From the NCBI GenBank assembly GCA_910578805.1, contig CAJTRS010000008.1, positions 1 to 64,000 of the forward strand: a stretch of 64,000 nt of DNA, written 5' to 3'. This document shows positions 8,234 to 17,373 of the stretch, piece after piece (within the stretch, counting starts at the first letter, position 1; each line of letters begins with the position of its first letter). The notes beneath the pieces are model-generated. The model saw only the letters and a program-made list of their open reading frames with translations, searched no databases and was not told where the DNA came from. The stretch comes from an uncultured Muribaculaceae bacterium (GTDB lineage: Bacteria; Bacteroidota; Bacteroidia; Bacteroidales; Muribaculaceae). The position numbers and the translations under genes are program-made.

Positions 8234-11200
8234 TTACTTCCTCCTGTTTTTATTGTTCTTTTTGTCGGTAACCGAAGGTATGCTGTCGGGCTTGGGAGCC
8301 TCGATAAGTCCGTTCTGTATGAATACAAGCGAATCGGCGGCACTCAGCGTATCGCCCGACATATCGCCCGACATATCGCCCGCCGCCCCTCGCATTCTCT
8401 CGCGCCTTTGCAATTTCAGACCCTTGACTCCGGCCGAACGCATGCCACGACGGAATGCCGTACGTATCTCCTTGATCAGATTGACACGTACCGTATCGGT
8501 GAGTTGCCGTGATGAAGCCACAGTCTTCTCATTGATGCGTGCCTTGCCTAAACGTATCTTCATCTTATCGGGCGTACCCTTTATGTTCACGCCGAATTTG
8601 AATGGCATGGGCGATTTCAGCACAGCCACATGATAGTCAAGATTGAACGCGGCATCGTTGCTGCCTCTGACACCGAGTTTGTAACGGTCCATGTCGAAGA
8701 TGAAAGGATACAGGTCTATGTATCCGTCGTGTACCGCCACCTCCACGTCCATGTGGTCTATCATATTGCGTTTTTTATTCTTGAACAGCAACCACTTCGA
8801 CACAGTGCGGAATGTCTCGGAATCAAGCAGCACCAGACTGTCGCCCGAGAGTTTGAGCGCCATGTTGGTAGTCTGCAGATCAAAATTCATCATCGAGTCA
8901 AGCCGGGTGGTCAGCGCGGCATCGGCATCGACTATACCCTCCATGTATCCGAGCATGGGCAGTATGGAGTCAAGCTGAGGCATGATATGGGTAAGCTGAC
9001 GCAGATTCAGTTTTTGTATTCTCATGCCTGCCGCAAAACTGATATCACGCCGTGTCGGAGCTGAATACAAAGCAGTGAGTCCGAACGATCCTGCTTCAGT
9101 GGAAGCACGGAACTCCTGCATGTTGACAGCGCCGTCATACATCGAAAGCAGACCACGCAGATTGCAGAGCCACACATCGTTATAATGCACGTGTCCGGCC
9201 TCGACCCTGAACCCGGCCGTAATATTGGAGGGCACAATGAAAGCTCCTGCGGCCACACTGTCGATATCCGATTCCACCATATTCTGCAACCGCTCCTCGT
9301 CAGCCTCTATATCGAGACCGGATAGCGATGAGATCGTATCATTGGACTGAATCCGGGAAGCGAATGCCGACCCGCGTATGGCGGCGGCCATAATATCATT
9401 TACATCAAGCGTATCGGACCTCACATCAAAGTCCAGTTCAAGCGGAGCACCACGCCGAGAGGTAAATGCCCTGGAAATATTACGTATCGAGCCGTTGAGC
9501 ACCATATCACTCTTGCCGGAGCGCAGTCTGGTATCGCGCAGCACGATACTGTCAGTGGAGAATGTAAGGTCAAGATCGCTCAATGTGTTACGCACCGGGA
9601 AATATGGTGTGATCAACCGGACTCTTTTGGCCTCCACACTACCGGAAGCCTGCCAGCGGCGCAGCCATGCTCTTAGCGACCTGTCGGCTCCGAAATCCAG
9701 GTTTTCACGTCCTGATTCCAATTCCTGCCCCGAATGCTTCCTACGGTGCTTGCGGGCATCTTTACGTGCAAGCGTAAGCAACGAATCGGCCGACAATTCG
9801 GGGTGTAACGCCGCTATGGAATCGTAGCGCGATTTCAGCGCGGCCGACATCGGGCGCCGCCCCTTGGGGTGAAGGGTCATTGAGGTGTGAAACCGTGATA
9901 TGCCGGCACGGTTGAATCGGTCGGCATACCTCATTCTCCTGGCATCGACATTCAGTGTAAGCAGCGGACTGCGCTTGCCACCTTGATAACGGCGCACAGA
10001 TCCGCGCACAGAAGCTTCACGCAGAACGATCCTCACCGAATCGCTGTCGGATATAAGCCTGAGACGCTCGGCCGATACCATGCTGCCGATAGGATTGATC
10101 TGTGCGGTATCGGACGAAGAAGCCACATTGCGCGAACCGATACCGACCGACAAGGTTTTGCCCTCGATCCGCACGCCATCGCCACGAAATGCCACAGTAT
10201 CAACCTTGAGCGAAGCCGTAAGCAGAGAATCCACGCTGTATTCCTTTATTTTTATCTTCGAATCAGTTCCCAGACGGAATTCGCCACGGTTGAGGTAGGC
10301 CTCCATGGTGCTGTCGCGCATGGCCATACGGAAACCATCAAGAGTCAACACTCCGTTAGCTTTCATCTTATGGAATTTCTCACGGCTCAGGTCGCTGAGA
10401 TTCATATTGACATCGGCATCACCGCGCAACACTCCGGCCAGCCGGCACGGCAATCGGTCAAGCAACCTCCGCGGAAGCCGATGAAGAGTGAGCATGCCGC
10501 TGAAACGTCCCTTCACATGCGGATCGCTGAGTACACGGGTCACCACAGCGCTTATATTGAAATCCATTGCCGGGCCCTGCATGGCCAGACGCCGCAGATT
10601 TATCACCGAGCGGTCAAGCGCCGCAATATCTATCTTCGACTCTGACTCAAGCTCCATGCGGTGCAGACGTATCTTGTCGAGATTAAAGTAACCGGCTTCC
10701 ACAGCCAAGTCCACATCGGCCACCGGAAGCTGGAGCTGCAATGGCGCAAACGGAGAGTCAACACTCACCGAGACATTCACTTTCATGTCAGTATCTATCG
10801 AGGCCAACTCTTCGGGCATCAAGCCGGCCGGTATCATGGCCACGGCCTTGGCCACATAAAAGTCATTGAGTCTCAACAAAAGGCGTTCCACAGTCACCTC
10901 TTCGGAAAAATCCACCTCCGTATCGAGCACGGCATCAATAGCGCCGAAAGTAATACCGAAATCCGAGATTTTCAGTCTCATGGGATTTTTCTGGTCCCAC
11001 TCCACTGTTCCGTCGAGCCCTATAGGCTGGGAAGCGAGAATGGCCGGAGCCATACCCCCTTTTGCATCTCCTGACAGACTGATCCAGTAATGTGGCGATG
11101 TATCGCCACCCACACTCACCGACGACAGCGTGACAATGGCGTCCACATCGCGACGCATAGTGTCGGTTGCGGCATAAACACTACGATAACGTACCGGCAT

Positions 11201-11779
11201 GTCGCCCTTGATATCAAAGCGGTTGATGGCTATAACCGGTAGTCCCGACGACTCGCTGTCAGACTCCGACTGCGGAAATATGTCGAAATTCGCTACCGTG
11301 TCGCCTACCACCACCAGATTCACCCACGGCCTGTCAAGTTCCACGTCATTAAGCTCTATCTTACCGCCCAGCAGACTCACCACATTGATAGCTCCCCGAA
11401 GCCCGCAAAGCTTAAACAACGAATCTGAGTCATGCGGCAGAACCGCGCGCATATCGGCATCAAGCGACCCGAACCTGCGGCTGACCACACTGAGCGAATC
11501 CACCTTAACCTCAAGCCGCGGAAACGTGGACCAGAACGTAAGCTCCACCCGGCCGGCACGCACATCGGCTTCAAGAGCCGACGATGCGGCATCGTTGACT
11601 ATCGGCGTAAGCTTTCCGGGTGTCAGATACCATAAAGCCACACTCAACACCACAGCTATCAGTCCAATAATGACAAAAACGGATATTCCCGTCCATTTTA
11701 GGATTCTTATCCATAACGGACGGCGTTTCTTTACGACGGAATTATTTTCTCCGGATATATTTTCTTTCGTATTGCCCAT
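8234..11779 (-). CDS. AsmA-family (TamB/YhdP-like) envelope protein
   Basis: 1181 residues. A basic cytoplasmic start is followed by a single membrane anchor (about residues 26-50), then over 1000 residues of repetitive beta-strand-rich sequence typical of AsmA/TamB/YhdP repeating-beta-groove proteins that bridge the envelope and are implicated in lipid transport to the outer membrane. The conserved N-terminal AsmA segment (LTPIVNDAASSALEADVRAGRVEL) is split here only for reading; the C-terminal AsmA-like region follows at about 900-1080. Near the C-terminus a 12-bp sequence is repeated about three times in frame, giving GDMSGDMSGD. It sits between a DUF5715 lipoprotein (5-base gap) and the HAD gene (5-base gap). 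Lipid transport is inference from the family. Confidence 0.87.
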   Translation of the reverse strand: MGNTKENISGENNSVVKKRRPLWIRILKWTGISVFVIIGLIAVVLSVALWYLTPGKLTPIVNDAASSALEADVRAGRVELTFWSTFPRLEVKVDSLSVVSRRFGSLDADMRAVLPHDSDSLFKLCGLRGAINVVSLLGGKIELNDVELDRPWVNLVVVGDTVANFDIFPQSESDSESSGLPVIAINRFDIKGDMPVRYRSVYAATDTMRRDVDAIVTLSSVSVGGDTSPHYWISLSGDAKGGMAPAILASQPIGLDGTVEWDQKNPMRLKISDFGITFGAIDAVLDTEVDFSEEVTVERLLLRLNDFYVAKAVAMIPAGLMPEELASIDTDMKVNVSVSVDSPFAPLQLQLPVADVDLAVEAGYFNLDKIRLHRMELESESKIDIAALDRSVINLRRLAMQGPAMDFNISAVVTRVLSDPHVKGRFSGMLTLHRLPRRLLDRLPCRLAGVLRGDADVNMNLSDLSREKFHKMKANGVLTLDGFRMAMRDSTMEAYLNRGEFRLGTDSKIKIKEYSVDSLLTASLKVDTVAFRGDGVRIEGKTLSVGIGSRNVASSSDTAQINPIGSMVSAERLRLISDSDSVRIVLREASVRGSVRRYQGGKRSPLLTLNVDARRMRYADRFNRAGISRFHTSMTLHPKGRRPMSAALKSRYDSIAALHPELSADSLLTLARKDARKHRRKHSGQELESGRENLDFGADRSLRAWLRRWQASGSVEAKRVRLITPYFPVRNTLSDLDLTFSTDSIVLRDTRLRSGKSDMVLNGSIRNISRAFTSRRGAPLELDFDVRSDTLDVNDIMAAAIRGSAFASRIQSNDTISSLSGLDIEADEERLQNMVESDIDSVAAGAFIVPSNITAGFRVEAGHVHYNDVWLCNLRGLLSMYDGAVNMQEFRASTEAGSFGLTALYSAPTRRDISFAAGMRIQKLNLRQLTHIMPQLDSILPMLGYMEGIVDADAALTTRLDSMMNFDLQTTNMALKLSGDSLVLLDSETFRTVSKWLLFKNKKRNMIDHMDVEVAVHDGYIDLYPFIFDMDRYKLGVRGSNDAAFNLDYHVAVLKSPMPFKFGVNIKGTPDKMKIRLGKARINEKTVASSRQLTDTVRVNLIKEIRTAFRRGMRSAGVKGLKLQRRERMRGAAGDMSGDMSGDTLSAADSLVFIQNGLIEAPKPDSIPSVTDKKNNKNRRK
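8349..8384. repeat. 12-bp tandem repeat, about three copies, in the AsmA-like gene
   Basis: Three consecutive 12-base units (8349-8360, 8361-8372, 8373-8384) differ by one or two bases from ATATCGCCCGAC. Because 12 is a multiple of three, copy changes would add or remove four residues (GDMS) without shifting the frame. Confidence 0.9.
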
Positions 11780-11784
11780 GACAG

Positions 11785-12543
11785 TTATTGTTTATCGGTC
11801 CACGACTTTCGGTCGCGCACCGTGATATGGAAACAAGGTTGCTTGCGCTCATGTTTCACCCAGCATTTGCCTTCGGCGCGCATGGCAAGCAGCACTTCGG
11901 CAAGAATTCCCTTGAGGTCTATACACGACCGGGGCAGTGTGTCGTTGTCGGCGGCAAACCGCGCATAGCTTATATCCACCGTAGTGCCGAACTTATGAAC
12001 CGACGAGTCTATGGCATTGCGGTTACGGCGCCGAAGCTTGCTTACGCTCTCGGGAGTGCGGAGCACACTTGTGACCTTTATGCGGTAGGCACCGCCGCCG
12101 CGCGAACGGAGGGTGTCACGGAACCGACGCCCTATTTCATGGAGCATCTCGGCTCCTTCCGGTATCATGTAAGGGCTCGAATGTGTCAGCGGCTCCACAT
12201 AATAATCCTCACACGAGGCTATCTTCACCAGCGGACGACGGTTGACCCAGTGGGAACGGGTGTCGGTAATAGGCTCTATGCCTATCTTCTCAGCCTCGGC
12301 CCAATGGATATGGTTACTGTCGTTGAACACCTTGCCGCAAGTACCGCCTATATGCCTTACGCGCATGGCCACCGTAGGCTCCGGCATGGTGTCAAGCGGA
12401 CGGTCATACAGACTTACGGAATCAGCCTCAAGCTGCCGGGCATCGGACACTGCCAAACTATGCATGTCACCGCTTCCGCCACACCCGGCGGCTACGGTCA
12501 TGGCCGATATGGCGAATAATTTCAGAATTCCGGTCAAAGTCAT
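11785..12543 (-). CDS. Lipoprotein with a VanY-like (DUF5715) peptidase fold
   Basis: 252 residues. A signal peptide ends in a lipobox VAAGC with the lipidated cysteine at 21. The C-terminal half has the arrangement of the DUF5715/M15 group: TSVLRTPESVSKLRRRN, a metal-binding style HKFGTTVDISY, and a late histidine in CFHITV. Known M15 enzymes use SxHxxGxAxD and a final histidine for zinc; here H-x6-D and the final H are present, so a peptidoglycan-related carboxypeptidase is possible, but activity is inference. Located at the periplasmic face of a membrane. First gene of the run to AsmA, HAD and perhaps aroB. Confidence 0.8.
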   Translation of the reverse strand: MTLTGILKLFAISAMTVAAGCGGSGDMHSLAVSDARQLEADSVSLYDRPLDTMPEPTVAMRVRHIGGTCGKVFNDSNHIHWAEAEKIGIEPITDTRSHWVNRRPLVKIASCEDYYVEPLTHSSPYMIPEGAEMLHEIGRRFRDTLRSRGGGAYRIKVTSVLRTPESVSKLRRRNRNAIDSSVHKFGTTVDISYARFAADNDTLPRSCIDLKGILAEVLLAMRAEGKCWVKHERKQPCFHITVRDRKSWTDKQ

Positions 12544-12554
12544 CGGTTATGGCG

Positions 12555-12562
12555 CAAAATTA
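12555..12562 (-). promoter_or_regulatory. Candidate -7 box for the DUF5715 gene
   Basis: TAATTTTG on the minus strand, 11 bases before the start codon. No TTTG at the standard spacing is evident. If used, the mRNA would have almost no leader. It is divergent from the box for the methyltransferase at 12610. Confidence 0.5.
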
Positions 12563-12609
12563 GCAGGTAAAGGTAACAACTTTTATTTTCATAATTGCAC
12601 TTAATGTGG

Positions 12610-12617
12610 TATTTTTG
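12610..12617 (+). promoter_or_regulatory. Candidate -7 box for the RlmL-type methyltransferase
   Basis: TATTTTTG fits TAnnTTTG, 31 bases before the ATG at 12649. A TTG at 12595-12597 is only 12 nt upstream, closer than usual, so only the -7 part is convincing. Confidence 0.5.
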
Positions 12618-12648
12618 CAGGATAATTGACACAAAACACCCTTGAAGT

Positions 12649-14169
12649 ATGCAATCCCAACAGTTTGAAATGGTAGCCAAGACCTTTCAGGGTCTTGAAG
12701 ATGTATTGGCAGAAGAGCTTCGCTCATTGGGAGCGGTAAATGTGGAACCCGGCCGCCGAATGGTATCATTCGAAGGCGATCTGGCCATGCTCTACAAGGC
12801 CAACATGTGTTGCCGCACCGCCCTGCGCATACTCAAACCCATATACAAGTTCATCGCCCACGACCCCGATGCCCTCTACGCTATGGTCAAGGAATACGAC
12901 TGGACAAGGATTCTCACCCTCGACAAGACTTTCTCCATCGACACCGTGACCAATTCCGACGAGTTCACCCACTCACGCTATGTCACATACCGTGTCAAGG
13001 ACGCCATAGTCGATTTTTTCCGTGATCGCCTCGGCCCGGATGCGCGCCCAAAAGTGCGCCTTCAGGACGCCGACGTGATGATCAACGTACACATCTCGGG
13101 CGACCGAGTGACCGTGTCGCTCGACTCGTCGGGCGAGTCGCTCCACAAGCGCGGTTACCGCGTGGCGCAGACCGAGGCGCCAATCAACGAGGTGCTCGCA
13201 GCCGGCATCATACTCAAGAGCGGCTGGAGAGGCGACTCTCCGCTGGTCGATCCCATGTGTGGCAGCGGCACATTCCTCATCGAGGCAGCCATGATAGCAG
13301 CCGGTATCAACCCCGGCATCTATCGCCGCCGTTTTGCATTCGAATCATGGCACGACTTCGATGCCGAACTTTTCGATTCAATATATAATGACGACTCCTC
13401 GGAACGCGAATTCCGACATAAGATATACGGCGCCGACATATCGCCAAAAGCTGTAGCCATAGCCAACGAAAACATCAAGAGCGCAGGCGTAGGCCGGTAC
13501 ATAGACCTCGAGGTAAAACCGCTTGCCAAATGGAGCGAAGCCCCCGAAGGTGGTATTCTCGTGACCAATCCCCCTTATGGAGAGAGAATAAGCACCGAGG
13601 ACATGGACGGCCTGTATTCGCTTATAGGCACAAAACTCAAACATGTGTTCAAGGGATATCACGCATGGATCATAGGATACCGCGAAGAATATTTCCGCAA
13701 GATAGGTCTTGCAGCTTCATCTAAGGAACCTATCTACAACGGCGCTCTCGAATGCGAGTTGCGCGAATACATCATATTTGAGGGCGAATACAAAAACTTC
13801 CGCAAAGACGGAGACTCTATAAAATCCGCCGAAAAGCGCCCGGAGCGCAAGCCTATGCACCGCGTAAGCGACAACAAATGGCGTGACGATGCCAGACGGT
13901 CAGGAATGGGCGGCAAGGAAGCACGAGGCGACAACCGGAAGAAAGGTGTGAGCAGACTGGAGGCTAAATACCGCCCCAAAGGACGGTTTGCCGACAAGAC
14001 CACAACTCCGCCGGCCGAGAACGAAAACCCATTGGCATCGCGCCGCAACGAGCATGCCCTCAAGATGATAGTGGGCAAGAACCCGTCATTGCCCAAAAAC
14101 GACGGGCCTCTAATGCGTCCCCGCCGCGGCTGGAAACGCCCCGACAGCGACAACAGCCAGGATCAATGA
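12649..14169 (+). CDS. THUMP-domain class I rRNA methyltransferase (RlmL N-half type)
   Basis: 506 residues. Ferredoxin-like and THUMP domains (about 5-160) are followed by a UPF0020 SAM-dependent methyltransferase (about 165-385) with SAM motif DPMCGSG (201-207) and catalytic NPPYGER (307-313). Known: the homologous half of E. coli RlmL makes N2-methylguanosine 2445 in 23S rRNA; the RlmK half is missing here, as is usual in Bacteroidetes. The last 110 or so residues are a Lys/Arg-rich, low-complexity tail that probably contacts RNA. The gene stands alone between divergent and convergent neighbours. Confidence 0.92.
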   Translation: MQSQQFEMVAKTFQGLEDVLAEELRSLGAVNVEPGRRMVSFEGDLAMLYKANMCCRTALRILKPIYKFIAHDPDALYAMVKEYDWTRILTLDKTFSIDTVTNSDEFTHSRYVTYRVKDAIVDFFRDRLGPDARPKVRLQDADVMINVHISGDRVTVSLDSSGESLHKRGYRVAQTEAPINEVLAAGIILKSGWRGDSPLVDPMCGSGTFLIEAAMIAAGINPGIYRRRFAFESWHDFDAELFDSIYNDDSSEREFRHKIYGADISPKAVAIANENIKSAGVGRYIDLEVKPLAKWSEAPEGGILVTNPPYGERISTEDMDGLYSLIGTKLKHVFKGYHAWIIGYREEYFRKIGLAASSKEPIYNGALECELREYIIFEGEYKNFRKDGDSIKSAEKRPERKPMHRVSDNKWRDDARRSGMGGKEARGDNRKKGVSRLEAKYRPKGRFADKTTTPPAENENPLASRRNEHALKMIVGKNPSLPKNDGPLMRPRRGWKRPDSDNSQDQ

Positions 14170-14200
14170 GACAGACCGGCTAAGAGCCAACTCACTCAGA

Positions 14201-14255
14201 TAACTATACAAACAATAAATGCTCCCGACGGGAGCATTTATTGTTTGTATAGTTA
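14201..14255. terminator. 26-bp perfect inverted repeat between convergent genes
   Basis: Arms 14201-14226 and 14230-14255 are exact complements with a 3-nt loop (GAC). The inner six pairs are GC-rich (GCTCCC), the outer twenty AT-rich. It lies between the methyltransferase (stop 14169) and the convergent GH130 gene (stop 14287). The A-rich side arm would become U-rich RNA on either strand, so it can work as a bidirectional terminator, although no separate T-run follows. The length and perfection are unusual for a terminator. Confidence 0.8.
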
Positions 14256-14286
14256 TCGCGGCAGGATTACGATGCTGCGACCGGAA

Positions 14287-15294
14287 TTATACTATGGAGT
14301 TTTTCTTTGTCCACTCGATTATCTCGGGTATGTAGCCGAATGCAAGACCGGTAACGGTATCGGCACAGCCGTAATATACGGCAATACGGCCCGATTCGGG
14401 ATCATGTAGAGCAGCACAGGGGAATGTAACATTGGGCACATCGCCTGTAAGTTCATAAATTTCACGCGGAGAAATCAGATATGGACCCGAACGGGCTATC
14501 ACTTTCCACGGCTGCTGAATATCAAGCAGAGCAGAGCCGAAAGCATACACATATCCGTTGCACGAGCGGAGCACACCGTGATAGATGAGCAGCCAGCCCT
14601 CGGAAGTCTCGATGGGAATGGGGCCGGCGCCAATCTTCATGCACTGCCATGCGCTGTCCTCAAAAGGTGCGGGCGACATGACATGACGGTGGCGTCCCCA
14701 GAACTCCATATCGGGAGACTCGCTGTAGAATATATCGCCGAAAGGAGTATGGCCGGTATCGCTCGGGCGCGAGAGCATGGCGAAGTTGCCGTTGATCTTG
14801 CGGGGGAACATCACCCCATTGCGGTTATAGGGCAGGAATGCGTTTTCAAGCTGGTGGAATGTCTCGAAATCGGTGGTCCATGCGGCACCGATTGTAGGTC
14901 CGTGGTAACCGTTACACCAAGTCACATAATATTTGTCTTCGATCTTGGCCACGCGGGGGTCATAGCCATAAACCCACTGCGCTACCTCGGGATCGGCACC
15001 CTCAAGATGGAAATCCTCCTCGTTGATGTCCCATTTGAAACCATCGACCGAGAATCCGACATGGATACGCATGCGGCGGTTGGTGTCATCGCAGCGGAAC
15101 ACTCCGGCATAATTGTACTTGCCTTTCTTGAACGGCACCACAGCCGAGTTGAATATAGAGTTCGACGTGCTGAGTGCATCGCGCGGTATCACGGGATTGG
15201 CGCTATAACGCCACAACACATCATTGCACCCTTGTGGACGATCCTCCCAAGGCATATCGGGCAGGGGCTGTCCTTCGATTTTAAGTTCGCTCAT
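14287..15294 (-). CDS. Glycoside hydrolase family 130 phosphorylase (mannoside phosphorylase)
   Basis: 335 residues. GH130 five-bladed propeller: [12 protein letters not shown] near the start, FNSAVVPF, a catalytic-acid region around [16 protein letters not shown] with a conserved aspartate, [10 protein letters not shown], and YHGVL. These enzymes phosphorolyse beta-mannosides to mannose-1-phosphate; the opening sequence is most like the group acting on beta-1,4-mannosyl-N-acetylglucosamine or short mannooligosaccharides, relevant to host N-glycan use. The exact substrate is inference. It follows an MFS transporter by 24 bases, fitting import of the disaccharide followed by cytoplasmic phosphorolysis. 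Confidence 0.9.
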   Translation of the reverse strand: MSELKIEGQPLPDMPWEDRPQGCNDVLWRYSANPVIPRDALSTSNSIFNSAVVPFKKGKYNYAGVFRCDDTNRRMRIHVGFSVDGFKWDINEEDFHLEGADPEVAQWVYGYDPRVAKIEDKYYVTWCNGYHGPTIGAAWTTDFETFHQLENAFLPYNRNGVMFPRKINGNFAMLSRPSDTGHTPFGDIFYSESPDMEFWGRHRHVMSPAPFEDSAWQCMKIGAGPIPIETSEGWLLIYHGVLRSCNGYVYAFGSALLDIQQPWKVIARSGPYLISPREIYELTGDVPNVTFPCAALHDPESGRIAVYYGCADTVTGLAFGYIPEIIEWTKKNSIV

Positions 15295-15318
15295 CGGTAA
15301 TAATTATGTTATTATGTT

Positions 15319-16695
15319 TTATGATAGTAATTCAGTGTTTTCTTCGGCCTTGATTTCATCGGCTTCTATATCCTTGCCGGCACCGCCGTCCTTGTCAGAG
15401 TGCGTGAACGGAACTATCCATGCGAGTATGAATGCCGGCACCGCCATGACAAGAGCGATGATGAAGAACATCTCATAGCCGGTGCGCTCGCATATCCAGC
15501 CGCTTATCATGCCCGGAAGCATGACTCCGAGATTCATTATGGCCGAAGCGAATGCATAGTGGGCCATGGAGTGCTTGCCGGGAGCCACCTGCTGCATCAT
15601 AAACATGGTAAGGCCGACAAAACCGAATCCGTAACAGAAATATTCAAGCACCAGACCCGAACCGATCACCCAGAGATTTTCGGGGAGGAATACGGAAAAG
15701 AGGAAATATATCACGAACGGCACATTGAATATGCTTACCAACGTGAACAGCACTTTTTTCAGTCCGAAATGGGCTATGAAATAGCCGCCCATTATTGAAC
15801 CTATTATGAACGCCACCGTACCGAAAATGCCGTATATGGTACCCATCTCTTCGTTGGTCATGGCCAGACCGCCTTCGGAAACCGGAGCCTGAAGGAATAT
15901 TGGCACCATCTTCATTGCAAATCCCTCGGTCAGACGATAGCACACTATAAACGCGATATAGAGCCAGATATATTTTTTCTTAAAGAAAGCCGTAAGCACA
16001 TGGAGCATTTCAGGCAATGCCTCTGAGGCGCTTTTGGGCGCCTCGTCGCCCTTGGAACCTTTGGGCAACACCACCTTGTGATAAAGAGCCATACCTATAA
16101 GCAACACGCCTATAATGCCCATTATTATCATCCATGCATAGAACGGGGCTCGCTCGGGATTACTGCTCTTGAAATAATTGATCAGCACACCTGCCAACCA
16201 CACAAGGCCGCCGTTGGCCAGCACCTTGGCAAGATTATAGAAAGCTCCCTGCCAGCCTATGTAGGTTGACTGTGTCTTCTTGTCGAGAGCCGTGAGATAT
16301 ATGCCGTCGGTAGCTATGTCATGAGTGGCACCCGACAGGGCTATGACGCCCATTATGGCTATGGTATAGGCAAAAAAATCGGGCAGCGGCAACAGAAACG
16401 CGATCATTGCAAAACAGAATCCCGATATTGCCTGGGTGGTCACCACAAAATTCTTTTTAGTCCAGAATATCTCAAGGAGCGGACTCCACAGGAATTTCAG
16501 AGTATAGGGAAGCGTGAGCAGAGATGTCCAGAAGGCTATCTGCGCCTTATCCACCCCGAGGTTGTTGAACATAATGACAGCCACAAGGTTAAGCGTCACA
16601 AACGGCAACCCCATGGCAAAATATACCGACGGAACCCACGAGAGCGGAGAGTGCGCCTTAGCCGAGGGAGCGGCATTTACCGAAGTCCGGTTCAT
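15319..16695 (-). CDS. MFS sugar transporter linked to GH130
   Basis: 458 residues with about twelve membrane segments and a central cytoplasmic loop (about 210-235, KGSKGDEAPKSASEALPE). The major facilitator pattern is seen in MGLPFVTLNLVAVIMFNNLGVD at the first helices (read as two overlapping parts) and the typical long C-terminal polar tail. It resembles AmpG/SLC45-like MFS proteins that Bacteroidetes place next to GH130 genes. Probable role: uptake of a mannose-containing disaccharide through the inner membrane. It begins 28 bases after tRNA-Arg on the same strand, so it may be cotranscribed with the tRNA or have a promoter within that gap. Confidence 0.87.
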   Translation of the reverse strand: MNRTSVNAAPSAKAHSPLSWVPSVYFAMGLPFVTLNLVAVIMFNNLGVDKAQIAFWTSLLTLPYTLKFLWSPLLEIFWTKKNFVVTTQAISGFCFAMIAFLLPLPDFFAYTIAIMGVIALSGATHDIATDGIYLTALDKKTQSTYIGWQGAFYNLAKVLANGGLVWLAGVLINYFKSSNPERAPFYAWMIIMGIIGVLLIGMALYHKVVLPKGSKGDEAPKSASEALPEMLHVLTAFFKKKYIWLYIAFIVCYRLTEGFAMKMVPIFLQAPVSEGGLAMTNEEMGTIYGIFGTVAFIIGSIMGGYFIAHFGLKKVLFTLVSIFNVPFVIYFLFSVFLPENLWVIGSGLVLEYFCYGFGFVGLTMFMMQQVAPGKHSMAHYAFASAIMNLGVMLPGMISGWICERTGYEMFFIIALVMAVPAFILAWIVPFTHSDKDGGAGKDIEADEIKAEENTELLS

Positions 16696-16723
16696 AATGG
16701 TAATTGATTTATAGTAGGTTTTG

Positions 16724-16795
16724 TACCCCGGAGCAGAATCGAACTGCTATCAAAAGTTTAGGAAACTTCTATTCTATCCGTTGAACTACCGGGGC
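16724..16795 (-). tRNA. tRNA-Arg (anticodon CCT)
   Basis: A complete cloverleaf on the minus strand: 7-bp acceptor (GCCCCGG with CCGGGGU, first pair G-U), anticodon stem GAAGT/ACTTT with loop TTCCTAA giving anticodon CCT, T arm AGCAG/CTGCT around TTCGATT, discriminator A. It reads AGG codons. The 3' CCA is not encoded (CAA follows). Ends are placed by pairing the acceptor stem. Confidence 0.93.
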
Positions 16796-16814
16796 TTTTG
16801 GCTTTATCTGCCTA

Positions 16815-16822
16815 CAAAGATA
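16815..16822 (-). promoter_or_regulatory. Candidate -7 box for tRNA-Arg
   Basis: TATCTTTG on the minus strand, 19 bases upstream of the tRNA 5' end. The -33 element is not clear. Confidence 0.55.
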
Positions 16823-16860
16823 CAAAATATCCGAGAACTCAGCTATCGGGCGCGTTTTTT

Positions 16861-17373
16861 TTATGTTTGCCCGCCGATACGGTCATAGTTTGTAAAGCGG
16901 TAAGCGGCTCCGCTGCGAGGATCGACAAAATCCTCGGAAGATTCGGAGAGTGACCATTGCGAGGGATCAACATCGGGAAAAAATGTATCGGCATCAGGCA
17001 CCGGAGCGTCAACGGCAGTGATATAGAGTCTATCGGCCACAGGCATGGCCTGACGGTATATCTCACCACCGCCTATTATCATAATCTCCTCTACGCCGGC
17101 ACACATCGCCACAGCCTCCTCTATGGACCGCACGGTCTCAACTTCCGGCGCGCTCCAGGCAGGATTGCGCGTGATCACAATATTGCGGCGCCCGGGCAAT
17201 GCCCCCGACGGAAGAGCCTCGAACGTCTTGCGCCCCATCACTATCGGCTTGCCGGTGGTCAGAGCCTTGAAGCGTCTGAAGTCCTCACGTATATGAAACG
17301 GCTGATCGCCGCCGCGGCCTATGGCTCCGTCCCGGGCCACGATCGCGATTATGCTTATTACTGGTGTGGTCAT
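16861..17373 (-). CDS. folA: Dihydrofolate reductase
   Basis: 170 residues. Reduces dihydrofolate to tetrahydrofolate with NADPH, regenerating the cofactor oxidised by thymidylate synthase. Seen: [20 protein letters not shown] at the N-terminus, the substrate carboxylate in the first helix ([11 protein letters not shown]), [10 protein letters not shown], the NADPH loop [11 protein letters not shown], and a late TFFPDVD. The start overlaps the thyA stop by four bases, so translation is probably coupled. Last gene of the run from rnz. Confidence 0.96.
   Translation of the reverse strand: MTTPVISIIAIVARDGAIGRGGDQPFHIREDFRRFKALTTGKPIVMGRKTFEALPSGALPGRRNIVITRNPAWSAPEVETVRSIEEAVAMCAGVEEIMIIGGGEIYRQAMPVADRLYITAVDAPVPDADTFFPDVDPSQWSLSESSEDFVDPRSGAAYRFTNYDRIGGQT

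Noticed and set aside
9983..10645. 220-codon plus-strand frame inside the AsmA-like gene
   Set aside because: No recognisable domain; the minus-strand frame is continuous for 1181 residues.
16840..16861. Terminator after folA
   Set aside because: The run is of A on the transcribed strand, and the possible GGGC/GCCC stem has a loop of about 17 nt.
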